Notes under the pieces: generated by a model | Told to the model about the DNA's origin: nothing | Database searches by the model: none | Seen by the model: only the letters and a program-made list of their open reading frames with translations | Shown here: in pieces, positions 40,283 through 51,659 of the stretch | Position numbering within the stretch: position 1 is the first letter of the stretch | How the letters are laid out: each line of letters opens with the position of its first letter | Made by a program: the position numbers and the translations under genes | Assembly (NCBI GenBank): GCA_965240325.2 | Contig: OZ251222.1 | Location: forward strand, 2,604,001-2,668,000 | Source: Rebecca billardiae RCC1528 | Lineage: Eukaryota; Haptophyta | DNA length: 64,000 nucleotides | Direction of reading: 5' to 3'

Positions 40283-42729
40283 GAGTCCACTCCACCGAAA
40301 TCCGTCGCGTACCGGCCTTCGCCCGCACTGGGCGTACCGGCCTCTGCCCGGTACGCTCCAGGGCGTACCGGGCAGCGCGCCTGCCCGGGAGATCATAGCG
40401 ATTTGGCGCGAGATCATAGCAAACGCCGCATGCCGCCCTCGCGCGCTGTCTCGCGCCCGGCGCGGTCCGCGGCGCCGATCACGGGCCGTCGCGAGCGCTC
40501 GCGCAGCGGCGCTTGGGTGGACCGAACCCGCGCGCGCCGCGGAACCGCGCGTGTGCGCCCTCCTCCGCCGCCGCGGGCCGCCGGACTGCCGGCGACGCCC
40601 TGTTTGGCTGCAGCATCGCAAGCGCGGTCGCGTGGCGAGCCGATACCGATGCTTTCAGCGCGGCGCGTGCTCGTGCGAGGTAGTTCATGGCATATGCCCG
40701 GCCACCGACAAGCGCCGCGCTCGGCTCGCGACCCGGACCGGCCACGCGCTGCGCGCGCAAAGCTGACCGCTGCTCAGATGCTGCGGCTGGTGCCTCATCA
40801 CTCGCCGCCGCGTCGCGCCACGCGCGCGTGGCGCAGACGAGGGCGCGCGTGCGCTCCGCAGCTGCAGCGCATGTGTTGCTTCGCCCTCTCCGCCCGCGGT
40901 GCTGCCGCCGCGGCAGCTCAGCCTTCGCGGCCGCGCCGTGCCCGACTGGGCGGGTCGGATAGCCATCTGCCACGCCTACGCCGGGCAGTCCGCCGCGCGT
41001 GAGCGCGGACCGATGAGCGCAAGCGCTTGGCCAGCCCAGAGCGCGCACGCGGCTGGGCATGCGAGCGGTGCTCGTTTCCGACCCAGGCACGCGTGTCTGC
41101 CTTACCGCGTCCTACCGCGTACTCAACACGTATGGAGCGCTCGGTGGAACTTCAGCCAGGAGCAGCGCGAAGCATCACCGGTCGACACCGGCACTCGGCA
41201 CGGGGGACCAGCAGCCATCGCAGCGTTCACGGGCCCGACGAGGGGCCCTTGGAGCCAGCTCTGAGGGACCATGCGGTGGCCGGGCACACACGTGCCCACG
41301 TCCGCAGCTGGCGCGCAGCTCCAGCGCTCATTCACCGCCTGTAGAACTCTACCCGGTCGGCAGCAAACCACCGATTTGCAGCATGCGAGGAGGAGGTGCG
41401 GTGCGTGTCCGCGGCTGGCGGGAAGCGTCCGGGCCGTGACATTCTCGGCCAGGCCACGCGCTTCCCGCCGCTGCGGGCCCCGTGTACGCCCATCGTCGCC
41501 CTCGTCGCGTGGGCGCAACATCGGGCTGACGTTTCACCGTGTGCTCCATGCGCGCGCATCAGCTGCGGCATCGAGCACCGTCCCGCGCACGCCTGCTGAG
41601 CACCGCCTGACTGAGCCATGCATGCAGCTCTCCAGTGGGGTGTTGTCATACCGAGCTAGGTTGAGCATGCACAGTGCATGCTATGGGTTTCCCGAGAGTC
41701 GCCTCGATGTTCATAGGTGCCGATCAAACGATCAGGCCAGTGAGGTACAGATCACACGCCGTGTAGCCACGCCCGACGATAGCACGCGGACAGAGTACAC
41801 TCTCCCAGTCGGAACAAGCGGCCCAGTGGCACTGATGTCGTTCCTCACATTGCGCGGGACGGTGCTCGGTGCCGCAGCCGATGCGCGCTTACGTGTTGAG
41901 TACGCGGTAAGGCAGACACGCGTGCCTGGGTCGGAGACGAGCACCGCTCGCATGCCCAGCCGCGTGCGCGCTCTGGGCTGGCCAAGCGCTTGCGCTCATC
42001 GGTCCGCGCTCACGCGCGGCGGACTGCCCGGCGTAGGCGTGGCAGATGGCTATCCGACCCGCCCAGTCGGGCACGGCGCGGCCGCGAAGGCTGAGCTGCC
42101 GCGGCGGCAGCACCGCGGGCGGAGAGGGCGAAGCAACACATGCGCTGCAGCTGCGGAGCGCACGCGCGCCCTCGTCTGCGCCACGCGCGCGTGGCGCGAC
42201 GCGGCGGCGAGTGATGAGGCACCAGCCGCAGCATCTGAGCAGCGGTCAGCTTTGCGCGCGCAGCGCGTGGCCGGTCCGGGTCGCGAGCCGAGCGCGGCGC
42301 TTGTCGGTGGCCGGGCATATGCCATGAACTACCTCGCACGAGCACGCGCCGCGCTGAAAGCATCGGTATCGGCTCGCCACGCGACCGCGCTTGCGATGCT
42401 GCAGCCAAACAGGGCGTCGCCGGCAGTCCGGCGGCCCGCGGCGGCGGAGGAGGGCGCACACGCGCGGTTCCGCGGCGCGCGCGGGTTCGGTCCACCCAAG
42501 CGCCGCTGCGCGAGCGCTCGCGACGGCCCGTGATCGGCGCCGCGGACCGCGCCGGGCGCGAGACAGCGCGCGAGGGCGGCATGCGGCGTTTGCTATGATC
42601 TCGCGCCAAATCGCTATGATCTCCCGGGCAGGCGCGCTGCCCGGTACGCCCTGGAGCGTACCGGGCAGAGGCCGGTACGCCCAGTGCGGGCGAAGGCCGG
42701 TACGCGACGGATTTCGGTGGAGTGGACTC
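40283..42729. mobile_element. foldback-type transposable element with 840-850-bp inverted arms
   Basis: Left arm 40283-41132 and right arm 41890-42729 are reverse complements. They differ by a 10-bp duplication in the left arm (around 41111) and at least one substitution (near 41079/41937). The ends are GAGTCCACTCC and GGAGTGGACTC. TGGCG flanks both sides (40278-40282, 42730-42734), a 5-bp target duplication. The 757-bp centre (41133-41889) has its own smaller inverted repeat (around 41560-41588 and 41853-41882). The arms carry equal frames of about 200 codons, open because of the base composition; no DDE transposase, Rep or YR motif is seen. Near-identity of the arms indicates recent movement or gene conversion. 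Sub-terminal repeats of GGTACGCC/CCGGTACGC type (about 40307-40378) may be transposase-binding sites. Confidence 0.85.
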
Positions 42730-42883
42730 TGGCGGTTGCTCACCAGTCACCACCAAGCGCGGCCCGGACGGCCGCCGCGCGACAAACTGTCATCGTCTTT
42801 TCCGCGCTGCCCCCAGCGCAAGGGCGGGCGGCGCCCCCGCGGCCACGCTCCTCGACCCCTCGCCGGCCGCAGTTGAGCGCGCG

Positions 42884-44224
42884 ATGGCGCCAAAGGCTTC
42901 CGCCGCCCGCAAGAAGGCCCGCGCCGCCGCGGCCAAGCCGCGCTCGGCTGCTGCGGGCAAGGCGCCCGCGGCCCCCGCCGGCGCCACCGACGACGCCTTC
43001 TTCGTGCACGAGACCACGTACCCGTCGGGCCGCGGCTGCTACGCCGGCGCGCGCATGTCCAATGCGGAGCTGGACGCGCGCACGACGTGCACCAAGCACG
43101 GGCCGTACGCGACGGAGGCGGAGGCGGTCGCCAAGGCGCGCGCGCTGCGCGACTCGACGCCGCAGTTTGAGGACTGGGCCGAGGAGCACTACGGCCACCG
43201 CCCGCCGCCATACGAGTCTGTCTACGGCGAGAACGACGACGAGGACGAGAACGTGACGATCAGCGTCGTGCGCGCCTCCGACCAGAAGCGCGCCGCCGCC
43301 GCCGAGCTGTCCAAGCTCGGCGCGAAGCCGCCGCCCGCCGCGCCGTCGGTGTCCAAGCCGGGCGCGATCGGCCTCGACCCGAGCCTGAAGCCCACCGAGG
43401 ACAAGGGGCTGTTCGTGCGCCACCCCGCGCCGGCGGTGCTCGGCGGGCGGCGCACGCCGCCGTCGGCCTTCCCGCCCAACTTCGTCTACTGCATCCAGCG
43501 CCTCTCCGACCTGTGCCACTCCGTCGCCGCGTACGCGGCCCGGCCGAGCCTGGGCGCGCGGTACAGTCTGAAGAAGCTGCCGCGTGTGCTCAGCAAGGCG
43601 CTCGTGTGGGTGCCGCCGCCGGGGTACGGGCGCGGCGGCGAGCACGCGCCGCCGGCCGAGGCGCTGGTCGACTGCGTGACCACCGACCTCACCGACCCGT
43701 CCAACGGCGACTCGCTGCTCACCGCCGACAGCCTGCTCGCCGCCGCGTGCGCGCAGACGCGCGTGTTCTTCTGCAACAACTTCAAGCAGCCAGACAGCCT
43801 CGCCGCCGCGATCGGCAAGTGCGGCGAGCTGACGACGGTGTGCCTGGTCGAGTGCACGCTGTCCGAGGCCGTCGTGCGCGCGCTCGCCGCCAAGGGCGCG
43901 TCGGTGCGCGCGCTGCACCTGCACATGTGCGGCTTCGAGCCGCGCGCGCCCGCCGAGTGCGCCGCGTGGGTGCAGATGCTCCGTGCGATGCCGGAGCTCA
44001 TCTGGCTCAGCGTCTGCTTCGCGTACTGCGCGCCCTTCGGCGTCGACGCGATCGAGGCGCTGCCGCCGTCGCTGCACGCGCTCGCGTACGAGGTGTCGCG
44101 CTGCCAGCCGCCGGCCGCGCACGTCGAGGCGCTGCGCGGCTCGGCCAAGCGGCTGCCCCTGCTGCGGTGGCTGCACGTCACGCCCGACGCCGCGGGCAAG
44201 TCTGCCGTGCCGCTCAAGCGCTGA
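42884..44224 (+). CDS. hypothetical protein, basic N-terminus and LRR/RNI-like C-terminal half
   Basis: 446 aa from the ATG at 42884. An upstream in-frame ATG at 42722 lies partly inside the foldback element and is therefore unlikely. Residues 1-40 are Ala/Lys/Arg-rich (KKARAAAAKPRSAAAGK), a histone-tail-like or nuclear-localisation-like stretch. Residues about 45-110 form a compact Cys/Tyr-containing domain (FVHETTYPSGRGCYAGAR, CTKHGPYATEAEAVAKA). The C-terminal half has leucine-rich segments reminiscent of ribonuclease-inhibitor repeats (LTTVCLVECTLSEAVVRAL, VRALHLHMCGFEP, LIWLSVCFAYC, LPLLRWLHV). No catalytic motif is seen. The function is unknown. Confidence 0.65.
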   Translation: MAPKASAARKKARAAAAKPRSAAAGKAPAAPAGATDDAFFVHETTYPSGRGCYAGARMSNAELDARTTCTKHGPYATEAEAVAKARALRDSTPQFEDWAEEHYGHRPPPYESVYGENDDEDENVTISVVRASDQKRAAAAELSKLGAKPPPAAPSVSKPGAIGLDPSLKPTEDKGLFVRHPAPAVLGGRRTPPSAFPPNFVYCIQRLSDLCHSVAAYAARPSLGARYSLKKLPRVLSKALVWVPPPGYGRGGEHAPPAEALVDCVTTDLTDPSNGDSLLTADSLLAAACAQTRVFFCNNFKQPDSLAAAIGKCGELTTVCLVECTLSEAVVRALAAKGASVRALHLHMCGFEPRAPAECAAWVQMLRAMPELIWLSVCFAYCAPFGVDAIEALPPSLHALAYEVSRCQPPAAHVEALRGSAKRLPLLRWLHVTPDAAGKSAVPLKR

Positions 44225-44664
44225 AGCGCTGGTGGGTGGCAGGTGACGGCAGGGGCGAGCGGCGCGCTCCTGGACGCGCTGCTGCCGAGCAGCACGGCCA
44301 CGAGGCCGTGTCCACGCCGCGTGCCTCGCGGGCTGCGATCGTCTGCGCGCCGCTGGTCGGCTGATCACGCGCGAGCGCAGCACCATCTAGCTACTTGCAC
44401 CGCATCTGCTCAGTGCTGATGCCGATCTGCTGAGGCATCATGCATCGGCGGCGCATCGACTTCTGACTGTATTCATCGTCATCGTCGTCGTCGTCATATC
44501 CCTTCGTCATCGCAGACGACTGTAGAGTGATTGTCAGACTGGGCACCAGTCCTCGGTTCTACAAGTACAGTCTAACATGGTATCGGGCTCGGCTTGGGCC
44601 GTCGACGGGGGCGTGGTGCCCCAGGGCAGTTGATCGAGTGATCGCTGTGGTCGGTGAGGAGGAG
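44225..44664. other. spacer with a partial copy of the dispersed repeat
   Basis: 44532-44557 repeats the first 26 bp of the hairpin-bearing repeat that starts in full at 44665. The rest is spacer with TCATCGTCATCGTCG microsatellite (about 44473-44498) and no gene. Confidence 0.5.
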
Positions 44665-44948
44665 TGTCAGACTGGGCACCAGTCCTCGGTGACACCGTTC
44701 CACAGGAGTCGCGGGTAAGTTTCCGCATCTACCCGTACGTACCGGCGGAGGCACGATCCGGCACTATCTCGGCCAGTCCGGAGCCCCAAACTCCCTGGGA
44801 GTTTGGGGCTGCCTGACCCATCATCCGTCATGTGACACCGTCCGCCTCGCCCCTTCGGGGCGGTCCTAGCCCCGCCTGGTCGCTTCCGGTGGACCTATCG
44901 CCCACACGCGCGGTAGGGAGCACCCACGCTTCTTCTTCAGTCTAACAG
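44665..44948. repeat. dispersed hairpin-bearing repeat, copy 2
   Basis: Second copy of the element at 21543-21919, shorter by internal deletions. Its main hairpin (44779-44807) is a perfect 14-bp stem starting AGCCCCAAACTCCC, longer than in copy 1. A second hairpin with a CCCCTTCGGGG centre follows at about 44849. Both ends match copy 1 almost exactly. Confidence 0.6.
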
Positions 44949-45310
44949 TGATGATGATGATATATATGCACTACATAAACGACGACGTACGCGTCACAGA
45001 TCAACTCGATCACGGTCGTAGCAGGCATACGACGTCATCATACTCATCATCTGGCAGTAGACATAGCAGGTTATATTACTATATGTTGCAGCATGACGGC
45101 GCCGACGAGGCGACGACGACATCGCCGATCGCGTCGCCGGACGCTTGATGAATGACGCGATGATGATGAACTGACGCGCGCAGCCGCAGCGCAGCAGCCT
45201 CTGAAGTACATGGATGAAAATGAGATGCGACGAAGCATGCAGTGCGAGCTCGTGATGCGCGGACAGGCGGGCGGGCGGACGAGCCGAGGGCCGGCTCGCC
45301 GCTGCCACGC
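44949..45310. other. spacer 3' of the kinase gene
   Basis: Begins with a GATGATGAT/ATATAT stretch, otherwise mixed composition with many CGACG words. No coding signal is seen. Confidence 0.4.
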
Positions 45311-48300
45311 TCAGTCCTCCTCCATCGCCTCCCTGGGCGGGTCGTGCCTCATCATGTGCGCCTCGCCGTCGCGCACGTGCGTCTTCTCCTCGTCGTACGT
45401 GGAGAGCCGGCCGCGCGTCAGGAGGTTGCGCTGTCTGCTCACGGCCTCGACGTGCCCCTGCATGTTGGCGTCCTCGCGCATCAGGAGCTTGAGCCGCCTG
45501 TGCGGCAGCGAGAAGAGCGTGGTGCCGTCCTCCACGGCCGTGGCCGTGTTGCGCCGCACGCCGCCGCCGCCGCTATCGCTCGCGCCGCCCGGGCCGCCCG
45601 CCGTGCCGATCGCGCCCGACGCGCCGAAGCACTCGCCCGGCCCGTACGTCTTGGTGCGGACGGCGCGCCCATCGATTGTCTCGTAGGACATCTGCACCTT
45701 GCCCGACTTGACGACGTAGAACGAGATCGAGGGGTCGCCCTGCGGGGCGGGGCCGAACGGCGGCGGGGGCGCGCGTGAGCCGCGCGCCGCGCGCGCGCAA
45801 CCGGCCCGCGCGGCCGCCGCGCCGCGCCGGGCGGCGGGCGGGGGCGCGCGCGTGCCGCGCGCGCGTGCCTGCTTGAAGACGTCCTCACCCCTGTTGCGCA
45901 CGATCGTCTCGGCGCCGCCCGTGTTCGCGGCCAGCTCGATGATCGTGCGCAGCCGCGAGCGCGAGCGCGCCGCCGCCGCCTCCCGGACCGCCGTGTCCAG
46001 CTGCTGCGAGCCGCGCAGCGCCGACTCCCAGTCCTCGCGGCCGAGCCGGCGCAGCTTGCACCCGCCGGGCGTGGCGCACGTGGCGGCGGTGTTGCGCCCC
46101 TTGCGCCCGTCAAGAAACGCGGTCTCGCCAAAGTGGTTGCCTGGGCCGAGCTCCGCGAGCACGCGCTCCACGCCCTTCTCCGTCTTGTAGTGCAGCTGCG
46201 GGCGGGCGCGCGCCACCGCGGCGGCGCGAGCGCGCGGCGGCAGGCGGCAGGCGGCGAGGCGGCGAGGCGGCGAGGCGGCGAGGCGGCAAGGTTGGGGGCG
46301 GCGCCGCGGCGCGGGGCGCGGCTGCGCGCGGGGCGCTCGCGCGCTCGGCGGCGCCGCTGCCGCCCCGCACGCGCGCGCGCCTGGCCGACCTCTCCGCGCG
46401 GCGCGGCGCGTCTTGGCTCGGCGCGCGCACCTTGACGCTGCCCTCGTCGACGAGGTACACGTGCGTCGGCGCGTCGCCTTGCCTGAAGAGGTCCTTCCCC
46501 TCGGGCATCGAGATGCGCTCCATCGCCCTGAGCACGCCCTCGTAAGCGGCGTGGTCGACCGGGCTGCCCGTGCGCGCGGCGACGGCGGCCATCGTGGCGT
46601 GGAGCTGGGACTCGGACTGGCCGCGCGCGGCGCGCTCGCCCGCGCTCGTCTTCTCGTCCGCCACGCGGTCCGCGCGCGCCCGGATCGTCGTCTGCAGCCA
46701 CTCCGACCCCTCGAGCGCCGGCTTGAGCGACGAGACCGGAAGGCACGCGAGCGTCGCCTCGGTCGCGGCCGTCACGGTCGTGTCGTGCACGCCTGAGAGG
46801 AGGGCGTCGTACCCGAAGTGCGAGCCGACGGGGACCTCGCCCAGCGTGATGTTCTCCCCCGTCGGCGCGGTGAACGAGTGGCGCAGCTTCCCCTTGATCA
46901 CCTGGCACATCGCGTCCGCGCGCTCGCCCTGCACGAACACCGCCTCGCCGGCCGAGAGCTGGCGCGTGTAGCGCGCGCCCTGCGTCTGTCGCATCTCTCC
47001 AAACATGCGGCCGAGGCGCGCCTGCTGCCGCGCCTCCGCGCGCGCGGCCATCCCCTTCGCCAGCCGGCCCGACGCGTCGCTCTGCACCAGCGCGAGGAAG
47101 TGGTCCCGCTCCATGAAGAGCACCTTCACCGGCTCGTCGCACACGACGGTCGACGAGCGCACCGCGCGCCCCTCGAGAATGCCCGTCTCGCCAAAAAAGT
47201 CGCCGGGGCCGAGGCACGCGAGCTCGATGTCGGCCTGCTTGTTCTCCTGCTTGACGAGCACGCGCACCTGCGCGGCGCGCGCGCCCGCCGCGCCGCCGCC
47301 TGAGCTCGCGCGCGCGCGCGCGCACGGCGCGCGGCCCCGCCCTCGCGCGAGGGCGCGGGCCGCGCGCAGCCTCGCGCGGCCGCGCGCGCCGCGCCATCCG
47401 GCCGGCCGCGCGGCGCGGGCCGCAGGCGGCCCGCCCGTGGCGCGCTGGCGCGCGCCCCTTCGCGAGCGCGCGCCCTCGCGCGCGCGCACCTGCCCCTTCG
47501 TGATGATGTAGAAGCCGTCCACGTCGTCCCCCTGCTTGAAGATCGCCTCGCCCCTCTTGAACTTTTTAGCGAACGAGCGGTTGAGCGCGCGCATGTACGC
47601 CTCATACGAGATGGTGCGCTGCCCGCCGCCCGCGCCGCCGCCGCCGCCCGGGCCGGCCTTCGAGTCGCGCCGCTTGACGGGGTCGTTGAGCTTGGACGTG
47701 GGCGCGAGCACGCACATCATGTTGTGCAGCTCGCGCTCCGAGAGCTGGTGGCCGAGCTCCTCGCACACGCGGCGCAGGTCTGCCGCGGTGATGTATCCCT
47801 TGTGCTCCGAGTCAAACAGCTCGTACCCGGCGCGGAGCGCGTCGAACTCGGAGGCGCCGCGCGCGCCGCCGCCGCCCTCGGGGTCGATGCCGTGGTGGTG
47901 GTCGTACTGCCCGCCGCCGCCGCCGCCGCCGCCCAGCTCGGCGCCCACCTGCGAGTCGCGCTTCTTGAGCTGCAGCTGCTCCTGCTGAGACTGCGCGTTC
48001 TTCACCTGGTGCATGAGGATCCCGAGGAGGATCGAGCCGTGGAAGGCGTGGCGCGCCTTGGTGTACGCGCGCAGCCGCTCGTGCGTGTCCGGCAGCAGCC
48101 GCTCGCTCGCCTTCGTGTCCCCGCGCACCCACGGGTGGTTCACCAGCTCGGAGGCGGTCGTGCGTTTGCTCGGGTCCACTTCGAGCAGCGAGCGCACGAG
48201 CCGCTTCGCCTGGCGCGAGACGTTGCGCCACTCGCGCGAGTCGAAGGAGAGCTTGCCCGCCTTGGCCTGGCGCTCGACCTCGCCCGTGCTCGCCTCGCCG

Positions 48301-49298
48301 TCCACGTCGAACGGGTGGTACCCGCTCAGCAGGATGTACAGCACCACGCCCGCCGCCCAGAGGTCCACGGGGAGACCGTACGGCTCACGCCGCAGCTGCT
48401 CGGGCGCGAGGTAGCCGGCGGTGCCGGTCCAGTCGCGCGGCTTCTCCTCCTCGTCGCCGGTGAGCAGCAGCGCCGTGCCGAAGTCGATCACCTTGAGCAC
48501 GTCCTGCCCCTCGTGCAGCGGGTCCGACGCGAGCACGAGGTTCTCCGGCTTGATGTCGCGGTGCAGCACGCCCTTCGAGTGCAGGTGGTACAGCGCGGAC
48601 GCAAACTGCTGCATGAGCAGCTGCGCGTCGCGCTCGGAGTACGCGCCCTGCGCGACGAGCTGCTCGAACAGCCCGCCGCCCTCCGCCAGCTCCATCACGA
48701 TGCACCACTGCCGCGGCTCGAGGTCGTCGGGCGCGAAGCCCTTGCGCCGCAGCTCGGGCGCAACGTCCCACACCGCGTGCAGCTCGACGACGTGCTGGTG
48801 GCGGCCGCACGCGTGCATCGCGTCGACCTCGGCGCGCAGCTGCTTGACCGCCTTCTCGCTGTGCGGGATCTTCTTCACCGCGACGAACTGCCCCGTGATG
48901 CCGTCCTGCGCTGCCCACACCTCGCCAAACGAGCCCTTGCCCAGCAGGCGCTGCAGGTCGTACCGCCCGTGGAAGTCGGCGTGCGAGATGCGCTCGCCGA
49001 CCGCGTCCACCTCGTCGCCGTACACGGCGTCCAGATCGTCCTCGAACGGCGAGCGCAGCCCGAGGTCGTACGCCATGAAGCCGCCGACGCTCGCCGCGAG
49101 CGCGGCGCCCGCGCGCACGGCGTTCGTGCTGGTCGCCACGCGCGCGGCCGTCGAGAGCGGCCGGCCCCCGTGGCGCGCGGCCGCGCTGGGGAGGAGGCGG
49201 AGCAGCGAGCGCGCGCGCACGCAGCCGCCGACGCCGCCGACGCCGGCGCCGCCGCCCCCGCCACCCGCTGCGCGGAGGGCGCGGCCGGCGAGCAGCAT
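45311..49298 (-). CDS. protein kinase with EF-hand and four cyclic-nucleotide-binding domains (1,133 aa, 4 exons)
   Basis: Exons 49298-47490, 47267-46431, 46195-45869 and 45739-45311. The N-terminus resembles a mitochondrial presequence plus anchor (RSLLRLLPSAAARHGGRP, then AGAALAASVGGFMAYDLGL). The kinase domain (about residues 110-375) has GKGSFG, VAVKK, HRDIKPEN, DFG and APE, all intact, and is CAMK/CDPK-like. One EF-hand is recognisable (DSEHKGYITAAD, Asp instead of Glu at position 12), a second is degenerate. Four CNB domains follow. CNB1 has FFGETGILEGRAVRSS and CNB3 has HFGETAFLDGRKGRNTA, close to the cNMP pocket; CNB2 (HFGYDALL) and CNB4 (CFGASGAI) have altered pockets. Standard PKG has CNBs before the kinase; here they come after it, combined with a Ca2+ module. 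The third intron is GC-AG (CAG|GCACGC). All junctions are phase 0. Confidence 0.9.
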
Positions 49299-49545
49299 GA
49301 TTGGCGACGATGGGCTGCGCGCCCAGCAGGGCGCTCGCTCGCCAGCTTGATGGTTGCAATCTTTCGGGAGGATGTCAGGATGATCCGGCCAGCGATTTGA
49401 GATTTTGCGCGTGAACTCTCTCACTACTGGGACCGACACCGGACCTTTCACCTTTGCCGTGCCGCTTGGCTGCGGCCGCCCGTCGGTCGCCGACCGCGCC
49501 GCAGAAGAGGCCAGGGCGCGCGGCGAGCGCCCGGTGCGCGGTGCG

Positions 49546-51659
49546 ATGGTGGACGGGCACGCGCTGCTGCAGGTGCTCACAGCGTCGCTCGAGGCGAACT
49601 GCAAGATCTTCACCATGGTCTTCCTCGGCGTCGTCGCCACATTCAACGGCGTGTTCGACTCGAAGGGGATCTCGGACATGGGCCGGCTCGTGTACCGCAT
49701 CACGCTGCCCTCGCTGCTCTTCTCGAAGATCCTGAAGGAGTTCTCGCTGGACAAGCTCAGGCTGCTCTACTGGCTCCCCGTCTTCTGCGTGCTGCACGCG
49801 CTGCTCGCGTACACCATCTCGCACGTGCTCGGCGTCGTGCTGCGCATCTCGCCGTTCGAGATGCGCGTCGTGCTCGGCTCGCTCATGTTCGGCAACGTGG
49901 GCGCGCTCGCGATCGCGGTGGTAACCACGCTGTGCAGCTCCGAGCCGCTCGTCTCCGAGGTCGGCCCGATCTGCCAATCGCGCGCCGTCTCGTACGTCGC
50001 CTTCTATCTGATCACGCAGAACCTTCTGATGTTCTCGTGGGGCGAGGCGCTGCTCTTCGCCAAGACGACGACGGTGGAGCAGCTGGCGGCGGAGGGCGAG
50101 GACGCGGCGCAGGTGGAGGCGGAGCTCGCGGCCGGCGAGGCCGCGCAGCCGCGCGCCCCCACGCGCGAGCCCAGCGGCAAGAGCCCGCGCGCGTCGCCGC
50201 CGGACGCGAGCGCCGACCTCGACAGCGGCAGTGAGCAGAGCCCGCCGCGCTTCTGCCACTCGCAGGGGCCCGGCGGGGCGCACGTGCCGGCGGAGGGCGC
50301 GGCGTGCGGCTCGGCGAGCGCGGCGTCGCTGCCCACCGGGCTCGACGCCGACGCGCACCCCAGCCTGCGCGTGCGCACGGGCTCGCTCAACCTCGACCCG
50401 CGGCTGTCGGGCGTGCGGCGCGCGTCGGGCGGGCTGAAGCGGCAGCGCTTCCAGACGTCGATGGCGGCGGCGCGCACGCCGATCGACGCGGCGGCGGGCG
50501 GCGCGGGCGGGGTGGTGATCCGGCGGAGCGTGTCGACGCAGCACATGCACGACGCCGCCGGCGCGCGCTGCTCGCCCGCCGACGCCCTCCGCGCCCCGCT
50601 CACCGGCAGCAGCGCCGGCGGCGGCAGCGGGCCGAGCCGGCGCGGCTCGATCCGCTGCCTGGACGGCGAGGAGCTCCCCGCCACCCTCTCGTACGCCGAG
50701 ATTCAGCACGCGGCGTCGCGCGTGGGGCTCGAGGTGCACGCGTTCCACCCGCTGCACCACGCGTCCACCGCCGCCCTCGCGAGCGCCGCCGAGCCCGCCG
50801 ACGACGACTCGCACGGCTCGGCGCCGCTGCTGCAGAGCGAGCCAAACTCGTTTGCGTTTGTGCTCGCGCGCGGCGCGACGCTGCGCGCGCACGCGAGCGT
50901 GCTCGCGACGCGCGTGTACTCGGTGCTCGCCGGCGTGCTCTCGAACCCGCCGATCCAGGCGGCGCTGCTCGCGATGGTGCTCGCCGTCTGGCCCCCGCTC
51001 AAGGCGCTGCTCATCGGCCCGGACGCTCCGCTCCGCTTCCTCGCCTCGGCCGTGGACACGCTCGGTGACGCGCAGGTGCCCATTTCGATGCTGATGCTCT
51101 CGGGCTCGGGCACGATCAACTACATGAAGGGGCTCAAGGGGCGGCTGCAGGCGCAGGGCGCCGAGATCACGCCGTTCGCGTTCGAGTGGCGCACGGAGCT
51201 CGCCATCGTCGTCGGCCGGCTGCTGCTGCTCCCGGCCGCCGGCTTTGGCGTGTTCTGCGCGCTCAGAGACGGGCTGGGCGTGCTCCCGGCCGACCCTCTG
51301 CTGCTGCTCATCGTCCTGATCGAGAGCGCGGTGCCCACCGGTGCGCGCGCAGCGCCGCGCAGCGCCGCGCAGCCCCGCGCCGCGCCGCGCAGCCCCGCGC
51401 CGCGCCGCGCGCGCGCGCCGTCGGCACGGCGTCGTGCGCCGCCCCGTCGAACGCGACGCGCTGCGCCCGCCCGCCCGCGCCGCCCCGCCTGCCGCGCCCC
51501 CGGCCGCGCCCAGCCCAGAACATCATCATGATGCTGCTCGTGCACGGCGAGGTGGTCGAGGGCGAGGCGATGGCGGCCGTGCTGCTGCGCCAGTACGCCT
51601 TCTCGATGGTCACGTTCACCGCCGCCGCAGCACTCTTCCAGACGCTCATCTTCGCATGA
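49546..51659 (+). CDS. PIN-like auxin-efflux-carrier family protein (Mem_trans), 2 exons
   Basis: Exons 49546-51340 and 51514-51659 give 646 aa; the junction ACC-G|GTGCGC ... CCCAG|CC joins SAVPT to AQNIIMMLL, the conserved family block. About five N-terminal membrane segments (residues 15-165; ITLPSLLFSKIL, MFGNVGALAIAVV) and five C-terminal ones (about 455-646; ISMLMLSGSGTINY) flank a 260-residue hydrophilic Ser/Pro/Arg loop, the PIN/PILS layout. Family members are carriers for auxin-like anionic compounds at the plasma membrane or ER. In algae the substrate is not known. The loop has several basic-x-x-Ser sites (RRASGG, RRGSIR, RRSVST) that could be phosphorylated. It is head-to-head with the kinase gene, with 247 bp between start codons. 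Confidence 0.9.

Noticed and set aside
41271-42533. 420-codon frame as transposase of the foldback element
   Set aside because: Half of it is the inverted arm, translated identically in the left arm; there is no DDE or other catalytic pattern.
42722-42883. Upstream start of the LRR-like protein
   Set aside because: The ATG lies at the very end of the foldback element; the Met at 42884 begins the basic N-terminus and is more likely.
46110-49754. Longer kinase N-terminus reaching into the PIN-like gene
   Set aside because: The extra residues are the antisense of the PIN-like first exon; the Met at 49298 opens a credible presequence.
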